From: AM-0621 sp964386705
GTDB lineage: Bacteria; Planctomycetota; Planctomycetia; Planctomycetales; Planctomycetaceae
Direction of reading: 5' to 3'
Length of the DNA: 64,000 nucleotides
NCBI GenBank assembly: GCA_964386705.1
Contig: CAYLTY010000012.1
Coordinates: 4,942 to 68,941 of the forward strand
The translations under genes and the position numbers were made by a program. Of the stretch, positions 7,441 through 16,323 are shown one piece after another (within the stretch, counting starts at the first letter, position 1; each line of letters starts with the position of its first letter). The notes beneath the pieces were generated by a model that saw only the letters and a list, made by a program, of their open reading frames with translations, was not told the DNA's origin and did no database searches.

Positions 7441-8926
7441 TCAGGGGCAGCTCGAAGTAGTCTTTCCAGGCTTGATAGGCCGGGCGTTTATTGCCTTTTT
7501 CGTCGAGCAGGCCGCAGTCGCGCCAAGCCATGAACAGCTCGGGAGCACCTGCTTTGATTCGCTCCCACAAGGCATCGTAGTCCTGATGAATGAAGCTCAC
7601 GACGAACACGAAGTCACGTTTCTGCGCCAGTCCGAGTAATGCGCGGAAGTAGGCTTCCTGCTTTTCCGGCGTGCCCTCAATGACGACCTTGGCCGACGGC
7701 AGCGGCAGACGTTCGGCGGCGTCGCCTGTTTCAACCATCGCGTACGGCTTCTTGAACTCATCGAACTGGCTGGTCATCCAATCCAAGGCAGCCAGTCGAT
7801 CCGGGTCGGGCATGAAGAACGGGTAGTAGCTGACCGCGACCTGGTCATTATACGGCATCAGCTCTTTCCAATTCTTCAACATGCCGCCGCGCTTCTTATA
7901 CATATTATGCAGCGTCCATGACGCAAAGATCGGCAGATTGGGATGCTCTTTCTTCAGCTCGGTATAGACGTGCTTGTGAAGAGTGACATAGCTCTGCCAT
8001 ACCTTGGCTCCCTGGTCGTTGATCTCATTCATCTCAATCCCGATTGCCAGATAGTCGGGATTGAAGAATTCAACAGCCTTGCGGCAGTAGTTCAAATAGG
8101 CCTTCAGTACCAGCGGGTCGTCGTACGCCTTGCCCTTCAGCTCTTTCGGCAGCGGACCGGCCTTGTCGGAGACTTTCAGATCGCCGCGCCCGGGCGAGAT
8201 CGCGAGGTACACTTTTCCCTTCGGTGGAGTGGCTGATTTCTTGCCGCGCCAGTCATCAAGCAATGCTTTTGGGAAAGCCTGATCGTTCAGAGCCTCGGCC
8301 CACGGCACCCCTTCAATATGGTGGGCGAGCAGGTCGCCATTCTCGCGGCAGAACTTGTGTGAGCCGGTGACGGCTTCCAGAGTGATGTCATGCACAAAGC
8401 CGGTGAAGCCCATGCGGAAAAGCCGCGTGCCCGTCGGCTTTTCGGCGGGTCCGCTTTTGGGAGAGGCACCGGAACTGGTTTTCACAGGGGGATTTTCGGC
8501 GGGCTCCGCGATGGACCGTCGCAAGACGATCAGAATCTGATCGGTGCCTTTCTGAGTGGCAAACTTGCCGGGCCGCTGACCGCTCTTGGTCGCGAGACAC
8601 AACTTCAACTCATCACCCTCGATTACATAGATGCCCTTCTCGGTTCCGTCGCGTCCCTCGGTGGTGACATCAATCTCACGCGGCTGTTTTGTGATGTCGA
8701 CGTGGTAAGTGCCTTTCTCGACGCGCTTGTCCGGCAAAGTAAAGGCCTTCGTACCATCGGCGAAGACAAGCTCGGCACCTTCGAGGCCCGGTACCACCAT
8801 GCCCGCGACTTCGACTGAGTTGACCTTCCAGCGGCCCTCAACCTTCTGCTTTGCCTCATCTGCGACCAATCCACCCGCCAAGGCGAGCAGAACGGCAACC
8901 ATCGCGACCCAATAGGTTGCTCTCAC
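7436..8926 (-). CDS. TIGR03067 domain fused to a GH53-like glycosidase domain
   Basis: A 496-residue exported protein. Residues 1-22 form a signal peptide. About residues 25-135 match the planctomycete TIGR03067 domain (VEGRWKVNSVEVAG, TEKGIYVIEGDELKLCLA). After a Pro/Ser-rich linker, residues 170-496 look like a TIM-barrel glycoside hydrolase of clan A, nearest to GH53. IGIEMNE would carry the acid/base Glu and AMVETGD the nucleophile Glu, with the barrel strand AVSYYPF before it. The start is GTG at 8926, with an ATG eight codons later as the alternative. It probably cuts a galactan-like polymer. It converges with the beta-helix gene, so this is a small polysaccharide-degradation pair. Confidence 0.72.
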   Translation of the reverse strand: MRATYWVAMVAVLLALAGGLVADEAKQKVEGRWKVNSVEVAGMVVPGLEGAELVFADGTKAFTLPDKRVEKGTYHVDITKQPREIDVTTEGRDGTEKGIYVIEGDELKLCLATKSGQRPGKFATQKGTDQILIVLRRSIAEPAENPPVKTSSGASPKSGPAEKPTGTRLFRMGFTGFVHDITLEAVTGSHKFCRENGDLLAHHIEGVPWAEALNDQAFPKALLDDWRGKKSATPPKGKVYLAISPGRGDLKVSDKAGPLPKELKGKAYDDPLVLKAYLNYCRKAVEFFNPDYLAIGIEMNEINDQGAKVWQSYVTLHKHVYTELKKEHPNLPIFASWTLHNMYKKRGGMLKNWKELMPYNDQVAVSYYPFFMPDPDRLAALDWMTSQFDEFKKPYAMVETGDAAERLPLPSAKVVIEGTPEKQEAYFRALLGLAQKRDFVFVVSFIHQDYDALWERIKAGAPELFMAWRDCGLLDEKGNKRPAYQAWKDYFELPLK

Positions 8927-8990
8927 AGGTTAGCCCCACAATGAAGGAGAGTTTGTTGGGGTCTGATACCTTTGCAGCGCCTCGACGGTT

Positions 8991-9764
8991 TCACGACGCC
9001 TGATCTGGTTCCAACCGGATGTATCCATACGGGTTGAACAGGAAGCTGTCGTCTTCGTAGCGCTCACATGACCGGAAGCGCATCACGCGGCGGGGACTAT
9101 TGTCGCCGAGGCGAAACCCATCCCCATTCGATAACGATCTCTTTGGTCGATCGGCTACCAGATACAGGCCCAGCAGGTCCATCCACTCCAGAGCGTCTTT
9201 CACCGGTAAAAAGCGCTCGATCTCGACGTCTGGCAGGCCCAACAACTGCATTCCACACGAGTAGTAGACAGCTTCACTCTGTTCCAGCAGCGGTCGCCGC
9301 ACCCATGCTCGATGCAAGCTCGCACCTGCGGCTTGAGCGTCTCCCTGCTCAATAGCTCGAACGAAATCCGCTGCGAACTGCAGCCAGCGGGAGCGGCCAT
9401 GCGCGATTCCCGAGGCTTCTCCCTTGGCTGCGGCTCCACCACCTTCCAGCAGAGCCGCCGTCAATAACAACGTCAGGCCCGAGATATCTGCCGCGCGTTC
9501 ATGGGGAATCGGCGGCGACAACACGTAGGCAACCGCCGTGTGTGTTCGAACGGCGTTCCAATCATCCTCTATCATCGAGGGCGCAACGCGCTCGTAAGAT
9601 GCCTCAAAGGCAACGGTCATCCGGCTGTCCGGAGACAACTGCGAGAACTCTCGATCCAACTCGAAGCCTGTGAATTCGCGTCGCCGAAGTATGGCCTCAA
9701 CGGCGGCGAAATTGCTCCACCGTCCCAGAACGCAGATAACATTTCGAGGTATCACTGTTGCCAT
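8991..9764 (-). CDS. Conserved-type protein of unknown function
   Basis: A 257-residue soluble protein with no signal peptide. Residues 85-130 form an Ala/Gly-rich helical stretch (SGLTLLLTAALLEGGGAAAKGE) next to AHGRSRW. Residues 160-200 include EAVYYSCGMQLLGLPDVEIE. The arrangement faintly recalls DUF4261 proteins, but this is not firm. The start ATG is preceded by no strong ribosome site. The genes on either side are on the same strand but more than 60 bp away, so co-transcription is not clear. Confidence 0.65.
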   Translation of the reverse strand: MATVIPRNVICVLGRWSNFAAVEAILRRREFTGFELDREFSQLSPDSRMTVAFEASYERVAPSMIEDDWNAVRTHTAVAYVLSPPIPHERAADISGLTLLLTAALLEGGGAAAKGEASGIAHGRSRWLQFAADFVRAIEQGDAQAAGASLHRAWVRRPLLEQSEAVYYSCGMQLLGLPDVEIERFLPVKDALEWMDLLGLYLVADRPKRSLSNGDGFRLGDNSPRRVMRFRSCERYEDDSFLFNPYGYIRLEPDQAS

Positions 9765-9916
9765 GCAGCACAGCCATTATCTATTTACTGCTGAGATAAC
9801 AATTCTGGCGAGGCGATAGCCGCCAGCTATGGCCGACCTTGAATCATGTGCGCTACAGGCCCGCAGCCAGCGCCTTGCGGCTCACTGTGAGCCGCTGCTG
9901 CTTTCTGCAATTCACA

Positions 9917-10378
9917 CTATACTCCCTTCGGCCAATACCGGGTTTCTTCCAGCGGCGTGCCCGTTTCGAGCAGGCTCTTGAGGCTGGCGAGCAGGTGAGG
10001 CCATCCACCGCCGACGGCTTCGATGAGTTTCGAATCGGGGAGGTCGATTTCGTGGACCAGCGTCAGTTTGACAGATTCGCCAACCGACTCGAGTTCGTAG
10101 GTCAGCCGTGAAAAGCCTTCCTCGTGCAACTCCGGCTTGAATTCGTTGCGCCAGCTCAACACCAGTCGCTTCGGGGGATCGATTTCCAGAATCTGACCGC
10201 TATCGCCGACACGACCATCCGGGATCATGATGCACCACCGCGATCCCTGTTTCCAATCTGACTCTTGCCAGGTCTCGCACCAGTACCGCTTGGTGAATGC
10301 GGGATCGATCAGCGCGTTCCATAGCTTTTCCGGAGTCGTGCGGACGAAGGTCACATAGACGAAACGCGAGTCATTCAC
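9917..10378 (-). CDS. SRPBCC/AHSA1-like START-fold protein
   Basis: A 153-residue protein of the AHSA1 group of the START-like fold, which binds small hydrophobic ligands in a helix-grip pocket. It shows the family opening VTFVRTTPEKLWNALIDPAF with TKRYW, the strand-turn block DPPKRLVLSWRNEF, and the long C-terminal helix starting at WPHLLASLKSLLE. A GTG start at 10378 is chosen because GGAAGAG lies six bases upstream; a TTG five codons earlier is possible. It follows a VOC-family gene by 59 bp on the same strand, so the two are probably co-transcribed. Relatives often pair with ArsR regulators, but none is present here. Confidence 0.85.
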   Translation of the reverse strand: MNDSRFVYVTFVRTTPEKLWNALIDPAFTKRYWCETWQESDWKQGSRWCIMIPDGRVGDSGQILEIDPPKRLVLSWRNEFKPELHEEGFSRLTYELESVGESVKLTLVHEIDLPDSKLIEAVGGGWPHLLASLKSLLETGTPLEETRYWPKGV

Positions 10379-10437
10379 AGGTGTCTCTTCCAATCGAACT
10401 TTGATGTCGGTCAGGGCCGGGAAATCCGACGAAGCAG

Positions 10438-10851
10438 CTAATAAGTCCGCCAGAAGCCGGGTGTGATCAATTCAACGAGATGCCGATCGGGATCGCGGAA
10501 ATAAAGACTCTGAGCGCCGCGTTCCCAAGTGACAGTGCTTTCAATCGTAATACCTTGGGCGTGTAACCGTTCCCGCCAGGCTGGGACATCTTCGGCAGCA
10601 ACCGAAAATGCCAGATGATTCTGCCCACTGCCGCTGTGACCGGGAATAATACCACAGGGTGTTTTGAACGGTTCGTTCGTCGCCCCTTCCTTGAACAGCA
10701 AGAGTACGTTGCGTCCCACGACATCCAGCGCGACCAGTCGTTCGGAGGCCAGCAGGGTCTCGAAACCGAACAGCTTGCGATAGAAATTGGCCGCCTTCGG
10801 GAGATCGTTCACATAAAGCGCGGTTTCCAGAAGTCCTTGGACGCTGGGCAT
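10438..10851 (-). CDS. VOC-superfamily (glyoxalase/bleomycin-resistance) protein
   Basis: A 137-residue protein with the paired beta-alpha-beta-beta-beta modules of the vicinal-oxygen-chelate fold. Likely metal ligands are His79 in QNHLAF and Glu127 in HLVELITPG; residue numbers are approximate. The first module carries ETALYVNDLPKAANFY, and the end, DPDRHLVELITPGFW, is a hallmark of the family. GAGG lies six bases before the ATG. The family covers lyases, dioxygenases and drug-binding proteins, and nothing here picks a substrate. The START-like gene follows directly. Confidence 0.87.
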   Translation of the reverse strand: MPSVQGLLETALYVNDLPKAANFYRKLFGFETLLASERLVALDVVGRNVLLLFKEGATNEPFKTPCGIIPGHSGSGQNHLAFSVAAEDVPAWRERLHAQGITIESTVTWERGAQSLYFRDPDRHLVELITPGFWRTY

Positions 10852-10894
10852 GACAGGCCTCAGTTACTGGTGAGTTGTCGAATTACTTTCGTTT

Positions 10895-12523
10895 CTATTT
10901 GGCAGCCGCCTTCGGTGGCGGATCGGTTATCGCAAGGGCTCTGAACTCAGCATGTTGTTTTTGCCAGAGCGCAGCCAGTTCGCGAACCCGTTCGGGCTGG
11001 ATTGCCGCCAGGTTATTCGATTCTCCTCGATCGACCTGCAGGTCGTATAATTCCCACGCAGCATCCTTACCAGCGGCCACCAGTTTCCAGTCCCCTACGC
11101 GAATCGCCCGATTGCCTTCGTGCTGCCACCACAGGCTGTCATGTTTTACGACGCCGTCACGAGAGAACGCTGGGCGCAAACTTGTCCCCGGAGCTTTTGG
11201 CACCGGCTTGCCGTTCCACTCTTGAGTTGGCTGCACTCCGGCAACGTCAAGAATTGTCGGAACGGTATCAATCAAGTGCGACGGATTATGCCTCAGTTCC
11301 CCGCGCGCCTTGATGCCCTCGGGCCAATGCGCAATCAGCGGAGTGCTGATGCCACCCTCATGCACCCACGTCTTGTGACGTCGAAACGGCGTGTTTGCGG
11401 TGCTTGACCAGCCCGGTCCGAGGCACAAGTACGTCGCGGCAGATCCCGCCGGAGCTTGAGGATCATGACCGTCACCCCGGACCATGATCTCCGCGCTGGC
11501 TCCGTTATCAGAAGCGAACAGGATCAGTGTGTTATCAAACGCGTTCATTGCCCGCAGTTGAGCCAGTACTCGTCCGATGTCTTGATCCATCCGATCGACC
11601 ATGGCCGCATGCACCGTCATTTTCGCGGCTTGAAACTCGCGTTGCTCGTTGTTGAGTTCCGACCAGAGCCAGGGACGATTGATCTCGCCGGAGCCGAGAA
11701 TCTCAAAGGCCTTCGGGAAGTGATACGGCGGACCGACATCGCGCTCCATCTGAGGCAGAGAAGCAGCTGTCAGTCCCAACCGAGAGATACGGTCAAAGCG
11801 CTGCTTCTGAATCGCGTCCCAGCCAGCTCGATAGATCTCTCGGTACTTGGCGATGTCTTCGGGCAGGGCGTGTAACGGGAAGTGAGGTGACGTGAAGCAC
11901 AGGTAATGGAAGAACGGCTTGTCGGCGTGATGCTCAGCGTGCTCTTTCAGGCAGCGGATGGCGTGATCGACCATCGCGCTTGTCGTGTAGTGACTTGGAT
12001 TCGCAGCAACCTGAACGTCGTCGTCCGTGATACCATTGACTTTGAAGTAGTTATTCTGCCCGCCGCCGATTTCATAAGAATGATCGAACCCGCTCTTTAA
12101 AGGTTTGCCGTCGACGTGCCATTTACCGGAATGATACGCGCGATAGCCAGCCGGCTTCAGCAGCTCAGGCAGGAGTCGAGCCCATCCTGGACGAATGCCC
12201 TGACTGCCGCTGGGGACACCTTCCACAGTATCACGCCTGATCTGCTGCGCATAATAGCCCGTGAGTAATACAGATCGGGACGGCCAGCAACGCGCGGTAT
12301 TATAGAACTGTGTAAACCGCAAACCGTTGGCGGACAGTGAGTCCAGTTGCGGCGTCTTGATCTCACCGCCGTAGCAGCCGAGATCTGAGTATCCCAGGTC
12401 ATCCGCCAGAATGACTAACACATTGGGCCGCGAAGGTTTCTTATCAACGGCCAGCGCCGAGCGGTGGCTAACGCTGGAAACGACGAGCCATGCCACAATC
12501 AGCAGTCGGATGAGACGTATCAT
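10895..12523 (-). CDS. Exported sulfatase
   Basis: A 542-residue type I sulfatase that hydrolyses sulfate esters, probably from a polysaccharide. The signal peptide covers 1-26. Metal-binding residues open the core at RPNVLVILADDLGYSD (Asp41-42). The maturation motif is C79-W-P-S-R83, whose Cys becomes formylglycine. TGYYAQQIR and YHSGKWH follow the usual order. The start at 12523 has AAGGA eight bases upstream and gives a clean signal peptide, whereas an upstream ATG would add 36 odd residues. It lies downstream of a DUF1501 gene on the same strand (126-bp gap). The maturase it needs is not in this window. Confidence 0.93.
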   Translation of the reverse strand: MIRLIRLLIVAWLVVSSVSHRSALAVDKKPSRPNVLVILADDLGYSDLGCYGGEIKTPQLDSLSANGLRFTQFYNTARCWPSRSVLLTGYYAQQIRRDTVEGVPSGSQGIRPGWARLLPELLKPAGYRAYHSGKWHVDGKPLKSGFDHSYEIGGGQNNYFKVNGITDDDVQVAANPSHYTTSAMVDHAIRCLKEHAEHHADKPFFHYLCFTSPHFPLHALPEDIAKYREIYRAGWDAIQKQRFDRISRLGLTAASLPQMERDVGPPYHFPKAFEILGSGEINRPWLWSELNNEQREFQAAKMTVHAAMVDRMDQDIGRVLAQLRAMNAFDNTLILFASDNGASAEIMVRGDGHDPQAPAGSAATYLCLGPGWSSTANTPFRRHKTWVHEGGISTPLIAHWPEGIKARGELRHNPSHLIDTVPTILDVAGVQPTQEWNGKPVPKAPGTSLRPAFSRDGVVKHDSLWWQHEGNRAIRVGDWKLVAAGKDAAWELYDLQVDRGESNNLAAIQPERVRELAALWQKQHAEFRALAITDPPPKAAAK

Positions 12524-12649
12524 CGATCGATCCTTGGTCAGCGCGAGTTGGTCCGTCCGAACGAATATCGAAAGGACCCTTATAGAGTTCCGGCACCGGC
12601 CTGCGCAGTGTTTTAGGCACACAGAATTCAAGCGTTCCGCGCGAAATCA

Positions 12650-14074
12650 TCAACCGCGGACTGCGGCGCGTTCTAGAAGGTCGCCGATAACTCGGCCGTG
12701 AACGTCGGTCAGGCTGACATCTCGGCCGCCGAAGCGAACGGCGAGGCGTTCATGATCCAGCCCCAACTGGTGCAGAATGGTGGCGTGGACGTCGTGAATT
12801 TCGACGGGATTTTCCGCGACCGCATTGCCGAAATCGTCGGTTGCCCCGTAAGCGTAACCGCCTCGGAACCCGCCACCTGCGAGGAAGATGCTATACCCGT
12901 TGACGTGATGATCGCGGCCGCAGTTCTCGTTGATGGCGGGCGTGTGCGGCGTGCGACCCATCTCACCGCCCCACAGGACAATGGTGTCATCCAGCAAGCC
13001 ACGTTGCTTGAGATCCTGAATCAGCGCTGCGACCGCCTGATCGGTGATCAGTGCATTTTCGGAGTGGTGCTTGCGGATCTGGCCGTGCTGATCCCACGGG
13101 GAATTGTTGGCGTGAGTCAGCGGGCAAGTGATTTCGACGAACCGCACTCCCGCTTCGACAAGTCGCCGCGCTCGCAGGCATTGCAGGGCGTAGTAACGCT
13201 GATAGTCGTTCGAACTGTCTAGCCCGTACGCCTGCTGAGTGGCCGCGGTCTCTTGGGTAACGTCAGCCAGATGCGGCACTGCAGCCTGCATGCGAAAAGC
13301 GGTTTCATAATTTCGGATCGCGGATTCAACCGGACTGGAACCCGTCGACGCGGCAAACTCCGTGTCCTGATCTCGCAGCAGGGCCAGCTTGTGACGCTGA
13401 ATGGCCAGCGTGTCGCTCGGCTGAATGTTGTCGACGGGCATGCCCTTCGCGCGGAGGACTGTCGCTGAGTGAGTAGCTGGCAGGAACGCCGCCGAAAAGT
13501 TCTCGAAGCCGCCGTTGGGAATCCAGTCGTTGTTGAGCAACACGTAGCCCGGCAGGTCATGGTTATCGGACCCAAGTCCGTAGGAAACCCAGGAACCGAG
13601 GCTCGGCGCACCGCCGGTGACTCGGCCAGTGTGCAGCAGCAGGTTCTGCTGACCATGCAGCGGCTGGCGACCGACCATCGACTTCACGACACACAGGTCG
13701 TCCGCGCAACGGGCCAGATGCGGAAACAGATCGCTGACCCAGAGGCCGCTTTCGCCGCGCTGACGGAATTCCCAGGGGCTGCCAAACCAGACTCGGTTGG
13801 CGCTGCTCTGCGACAGTTTGGAAACCGCCTGTTGGCCGATGGCCTGCCCCTGATGTTTCGTCAGTAGAGGCCGATAATCCAGCGAATCGACATGGCTGGG
13901 ACCGCCATCCATGAAGCAGAAGATGACGTGTCGAGCCCTTGCCAGATGATGAGCGATCGTCCCCGAAGGTTCAGACGCCGCGGCCGCCGATCGCGCCGCC
14001 AGATCCGCGAAGGCGAGCCAGCCAAATCCAGCAGAGGCATTCTGCAGCCAGCGGCGACGGCTCATCAGCGGCAT
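12650..14074 (-). CDS. DUF1501 protein with Tat-like leader
   Basis: A 474-residue protein of DUF1501, a family related to the alkaline-phosphatase/sulfatase fold and greatly expanded in planctomycetes. SRRRWLQNAS followed by a hydrophobic run is a twin-arginine export signal. The family blocks are present: FCFMDGGPSHVDSLDY near residue 50, GSWVSYGLGSDN in the middle, and LWGGEMGRTPH near residue 375. Nearly all known members sit beside PSD1-type cytochrome genes; this one instead precedes a sulfatase gene. An ATG three codons downstream is an alternative start. Its biochemical role is not established. Confidence 0.92.
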   Translation of the reverse strand: MPLMSRRRWLQNASAGFGWLAFADLAARSAAAASEPSGTIAHHLARARHVIFCFMDGGPSHVDSLDYRPLLTKHQGQAIGQQAVSKLSQSSANRVWFGSPWEFRQRGESGLWVSDLFPHLARCADDLCVVKSMVGRQPLHGQQNLLLHTGRVTGGAPSLGSWVSYGLGSDNHDLPGYVLLNNDWIPNGGFENFSAAFLPATHSATVLRAKGMPVDNIQPSDTLAIQRHKLALLRDQDTEFAASTGSSPVESAIRNYETAFRMQAAVPHLADVTQETAATQQAYGLDSSNDYQRYYALQCLRARRLVEAGVRFVEITCPLTHANNSPWDQHGQIRKHHSENALITDQAVAALIQDLKQRGLLDDTIVLWGGEMGRTPHTPAINENCGRDHHVNGYSIFLAGGGFRGGYAYGATDDFGNAVAENPVEIHDVHATILHQLGLDHERLAVRFGGRDVSLTDVHGRVIGDLLERAAVRG

Positions 14075-14468
14075 GATGGAAACTCACAGTGAGTGGAAGA
14101 ATCGGGTTGGTGCAGGAGCGACTAGCATCATCGAACGTACACAGAAACGGAATCGCAGGGAGGACACCGGAGAAGTTTACAAGAGCCACGGATTGAACAC
14201 AGATGAAACATGGATGAGTCTGTGTTTTGTGCCGCCCAGACGGCGAGGCCGGTTTCAGAACCTTTTCATTGCATCTTCATCGGCGAACACACCTAATTTG
14301 TGCTGACGGCGCCTGACAGATCAGGATGAAGCCTGTAGCAATCTGCAAAGCGGCTCGATCGCCTGAGCCCCAAATTGCGGCAGAAAGTTCGAAACTCCGA
14401 CCAGTTTCTGTGGTTCAATGGGAGCCCGATTAACTCTTCAAACTCTTCTTGGCAGGAAAGACTTCATC
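14075..14468. other. Divergent intergenic region without a gene
   Basis: It lies between the divergent DUF1501 and EF-hand genes and must hold promoters for both. No clear boxes, hairpin or small gene stood out. Short open frames here lack ribosome sites and protein-like composition. Confidence 0.6.
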
Positions 14469-15791
14469 ATGAAACGCTTTGGCTTGCTCGCGGTGCTGCT
14501 CGCTTCGGGCGCGGTGGCATTTACTCAGGATGGTCCTAAACCGGACGAACTCTTCAAGCGACTGGACAAGAACAGCGACGGCAAGGTCGTGAAGGATGAA
14601 GTGCCGGAAGATCAGGTGCGCTTCTTCGAACGACTGGTGCGACTGGGTGATGACGACAAGAACGGCGAGCTGACGCTCGCAGAGTTCACGAAGGCCAGTT
14701 CCGAAGAACCGCGTCGCCCCGAAGGCGGCGGACCCGGGGCGGAAGGTCGCGGACCCGGTCCAGGTTTCGACGCCAAGCAGATCTTTGAGCGTATGGATCG
14801 CAACGGCGACGGCAAGGTGACTCGCGAAGAGCTGCCTGAGTTCGCTCGCGAGCGCTTCGGCCGGCTGTTTGATGAGCTGAAGAAGGACTCGATGACCTAC
14901 GAGGACTTCCAGAAGATGCGTGAGCGCCTCGGGCCTCCACCAGGCGCTGGCGGCGGCCAGCCTGGACAGCCCGGCGGACAGGGACGCGGCTTCGGCGATC
15001 CTGAAGAGAACTTCAAGCGGCTCGATACGAACGGCGATGGCAAGTTCACTCGGGCCGAAATACCCGAGCAGGGCCGCCGCTTCCTGGAGCCGATGTTTGA
15101 TCGACTCGGCAAAGACGAAATCACCAAGGCTGACTTCGTTCGGCTGGCTGAACAGTTCCGTGGCCAGCGTGAGGGCGGAGGCAACCCTGCTGGCGGACGT
15201 CCAGATGGTGCCCGACCTGACAGTGAGCGACGTCCGGAAGGAGGCCAGCCGCCGCGTGACGGAGAACGCCGTCCGCTGCCACGTTTCTTCCAGCTGCTGG
15301 ATAAAGACAACAACGGCAAACTGAGCAAGTCCGAGCTGGAGCGCATCGGCACGCTGATCGCGGAACTCGACCGCAATAATGATGGCGACCTGGATCAAGC
15401 AGAATTGCTGGGGCCACCTCCAGGAGGCGGACCTGGCCCCGGTCGGGAAGGTGATCGCCCGCGTCCAGATGGCGAGCGTCCACGCCCCGACGGCGAAGGA
15501 CGTGATCGTCCGCGACCAGAGGGGGATCGACCCGGTGCGGGTCGGCCTGAGGGTGATCGCCCGATGCCACGCGGTGAAGGCAATCGTCCCGAAGGCGATG
15601 GTCAGCGCCGCGATGAGCTGTTCAACCGCATGGACAAGAACGGCGACGGCAAGCTGAGCAAGGACGAAGCTCCTGACCGTCTGCGTGAAAACTTTGACCG
15701 CGTCGACAAGAACAAAGACGGTTTCGTCGATCGCGCCGAGCTGCGTGAGCTGTTCGAACGCGGCGAAGGCGACCGCCCGAAACGCGATTAG
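14469..15791 (+). CDS. Secreted multi-EF-hand calcium-binding protein
   Basis: A 440-residue exported protein built from EF-hand loops joined by Gly/Pro/Arg/Glu-rich linkers. The signal peptide is residues 1-19. Canonical 12-residue loops appear as DKNSDGKVVKDE, DRNGDGKVTREE, DTNGDGKFTRAE, DKDNNGKLSKSE, DRNNDGDLDQAE, DKNGDGKLSKDE and DKNKDGFVDRAE. A DDDKNGELTLAE-type loop and two degenerate partners add to these. The linker at about 315-385 is a run of PRPDGE-like units. The start at 14469 follows AGGAAAG by eight bases. It should bind calcium outside the cytoplasm; beyond that its role is unknown. A good terminator follows. Confidence 0.92.
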   Translation: MKRFGLLAVLLASGAVAFTQDGPKPDELFKRLDKNSDGKVVKDEVPEDQVRFFERLVRLGDDDKNGELTLAEFTKASSEEPRRPEGGGPGAEGRGPGPGFDAKQIFERMDRNGDGKVTREELPEFARERFGRLFDELKKDSMTYEDFQKMRERLGPPPGAGGGQPGQPGGQGRGFGDPEENFKRLDTNGDGKFTRAEIPEQGRRFLEPMFDRLGKDEITKADFVRLAEQFRGQREGGGNPAGGRPDGARPDSERRPEGGQPPRDGERRPLPRFFQLLDKDNNGKLSKSELERIGTLIAELDRNNDGDLDQAELLGPPPGGGPGPGREGDRPRPDGERPRPDGEGRDRPRPEGDRPGAGRPEGDRPMPRGEGNRPEGDGQRRDELFNRMDKNGDGKLSKDEAPDRLRENFDRVDKNKDGFVDRAELRELFERGEGDRPKRD

Positions 15792-15843
15792 TTGCAGGTG
15801 TCACGAAAGTCAGTCGGTGAGAGTTTTCACTCCAAATCCTGAA

Positions 15844-15873
15844 GCGAGGCAGTCTGGACTGCCTCGCTTTTTT
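15844..15873 (+). terminator. Rho-independent terminator of the EF-hand gene
   Basis: A perfect 10-bp stem, GCGAGGCAGT with ACTGCCTCGC, a 4-base loop CTGG and a run of six T. It lies 52 bases after the EF-hand stop codon. Confidence 0.92.
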
Positions 15874-15905
15874 CTTGCGCAGAAGCCGGAAAGCAAATTC
15901 TCTAA

Positions 15906-15932
15906 GTCGCTGATTGTTTCGCAATCAGAACG
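15906..15932 (-). repeat. 27-base REP-like repeat, copy A (reverse)
   Basis: Reads as the reverse complement of the copies at 15979-16005 and 26074-26100 with a few changes in the middle; the ends GTCGCTGAT and ATCAGAACG are kept. It also forms its own small hairpin, CTGATTG with CAATCAG. Confidence 0.75.
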
Positions 15933-15978
15933 GGTTTCAGAGCCATCGATCCAAAACACGAGCCGTCCCGCCAAGAAT

Positions 15979-16005
15979 CGTTCTGATCGTGGAGCGATCA
16001 GCGAC
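15979..16005 (+). repeat. 27-base REP-like repeat, copy B
   Basis: CGTTCTGATCGTGG then AGCGATCAGCGAC. With copy A it makes an inverted pair 46 bases apart. It differs at three positions from the copy at 26074-26100. The outer half also recurs at 19446-19460. Confidence 0.75.
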
Positions 16006-16323
16006 ATTCCGCCGTTGCCGAATGGCATCAGGCCCGACCATTGAGTGCTGCCGACCAACTGCTGACGGTCACCAAAAATCTCCGTTTAGCGAGCAATCAG
16101 TTAAGAAGTTGATGGCACGGGGTTTTAACTGCCTCTTAGAATCAGAAGGCTCGGCAAAGTTTTCCAATTGGAACGGCTGGGCAATTCGCTCAAGAGGAGC
16201 ACGAGTTCGCAGCGGTTTCCGAATTTCGACGTCGAAGCAGTCACGGGCTGAGCGGTCGAAGAGCAGGAAACGGCTGACGCGCGGTCGCCATCACACTTTT
16301 TTCCACACTCAAGGACCGGACAC

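Larger units (their letters stand above)
15792..16323. other. Gene-free gap with terminator and paired repeats
   Basis: It holds a strong terminator and two opposite copies of a 27-base repeat (separate entries). From 16006 to 16323 nothing else was recognised apart from the leader of the metalloprotease gene. Confidence 0.6.

Noticed and set aside
14430..15398. Reverse frame of 322 residues over the EF-hand gene.
   Set aside because: It is the shadow of calcium-loop repeats; the forward frame carries the signal peptide and the loops.
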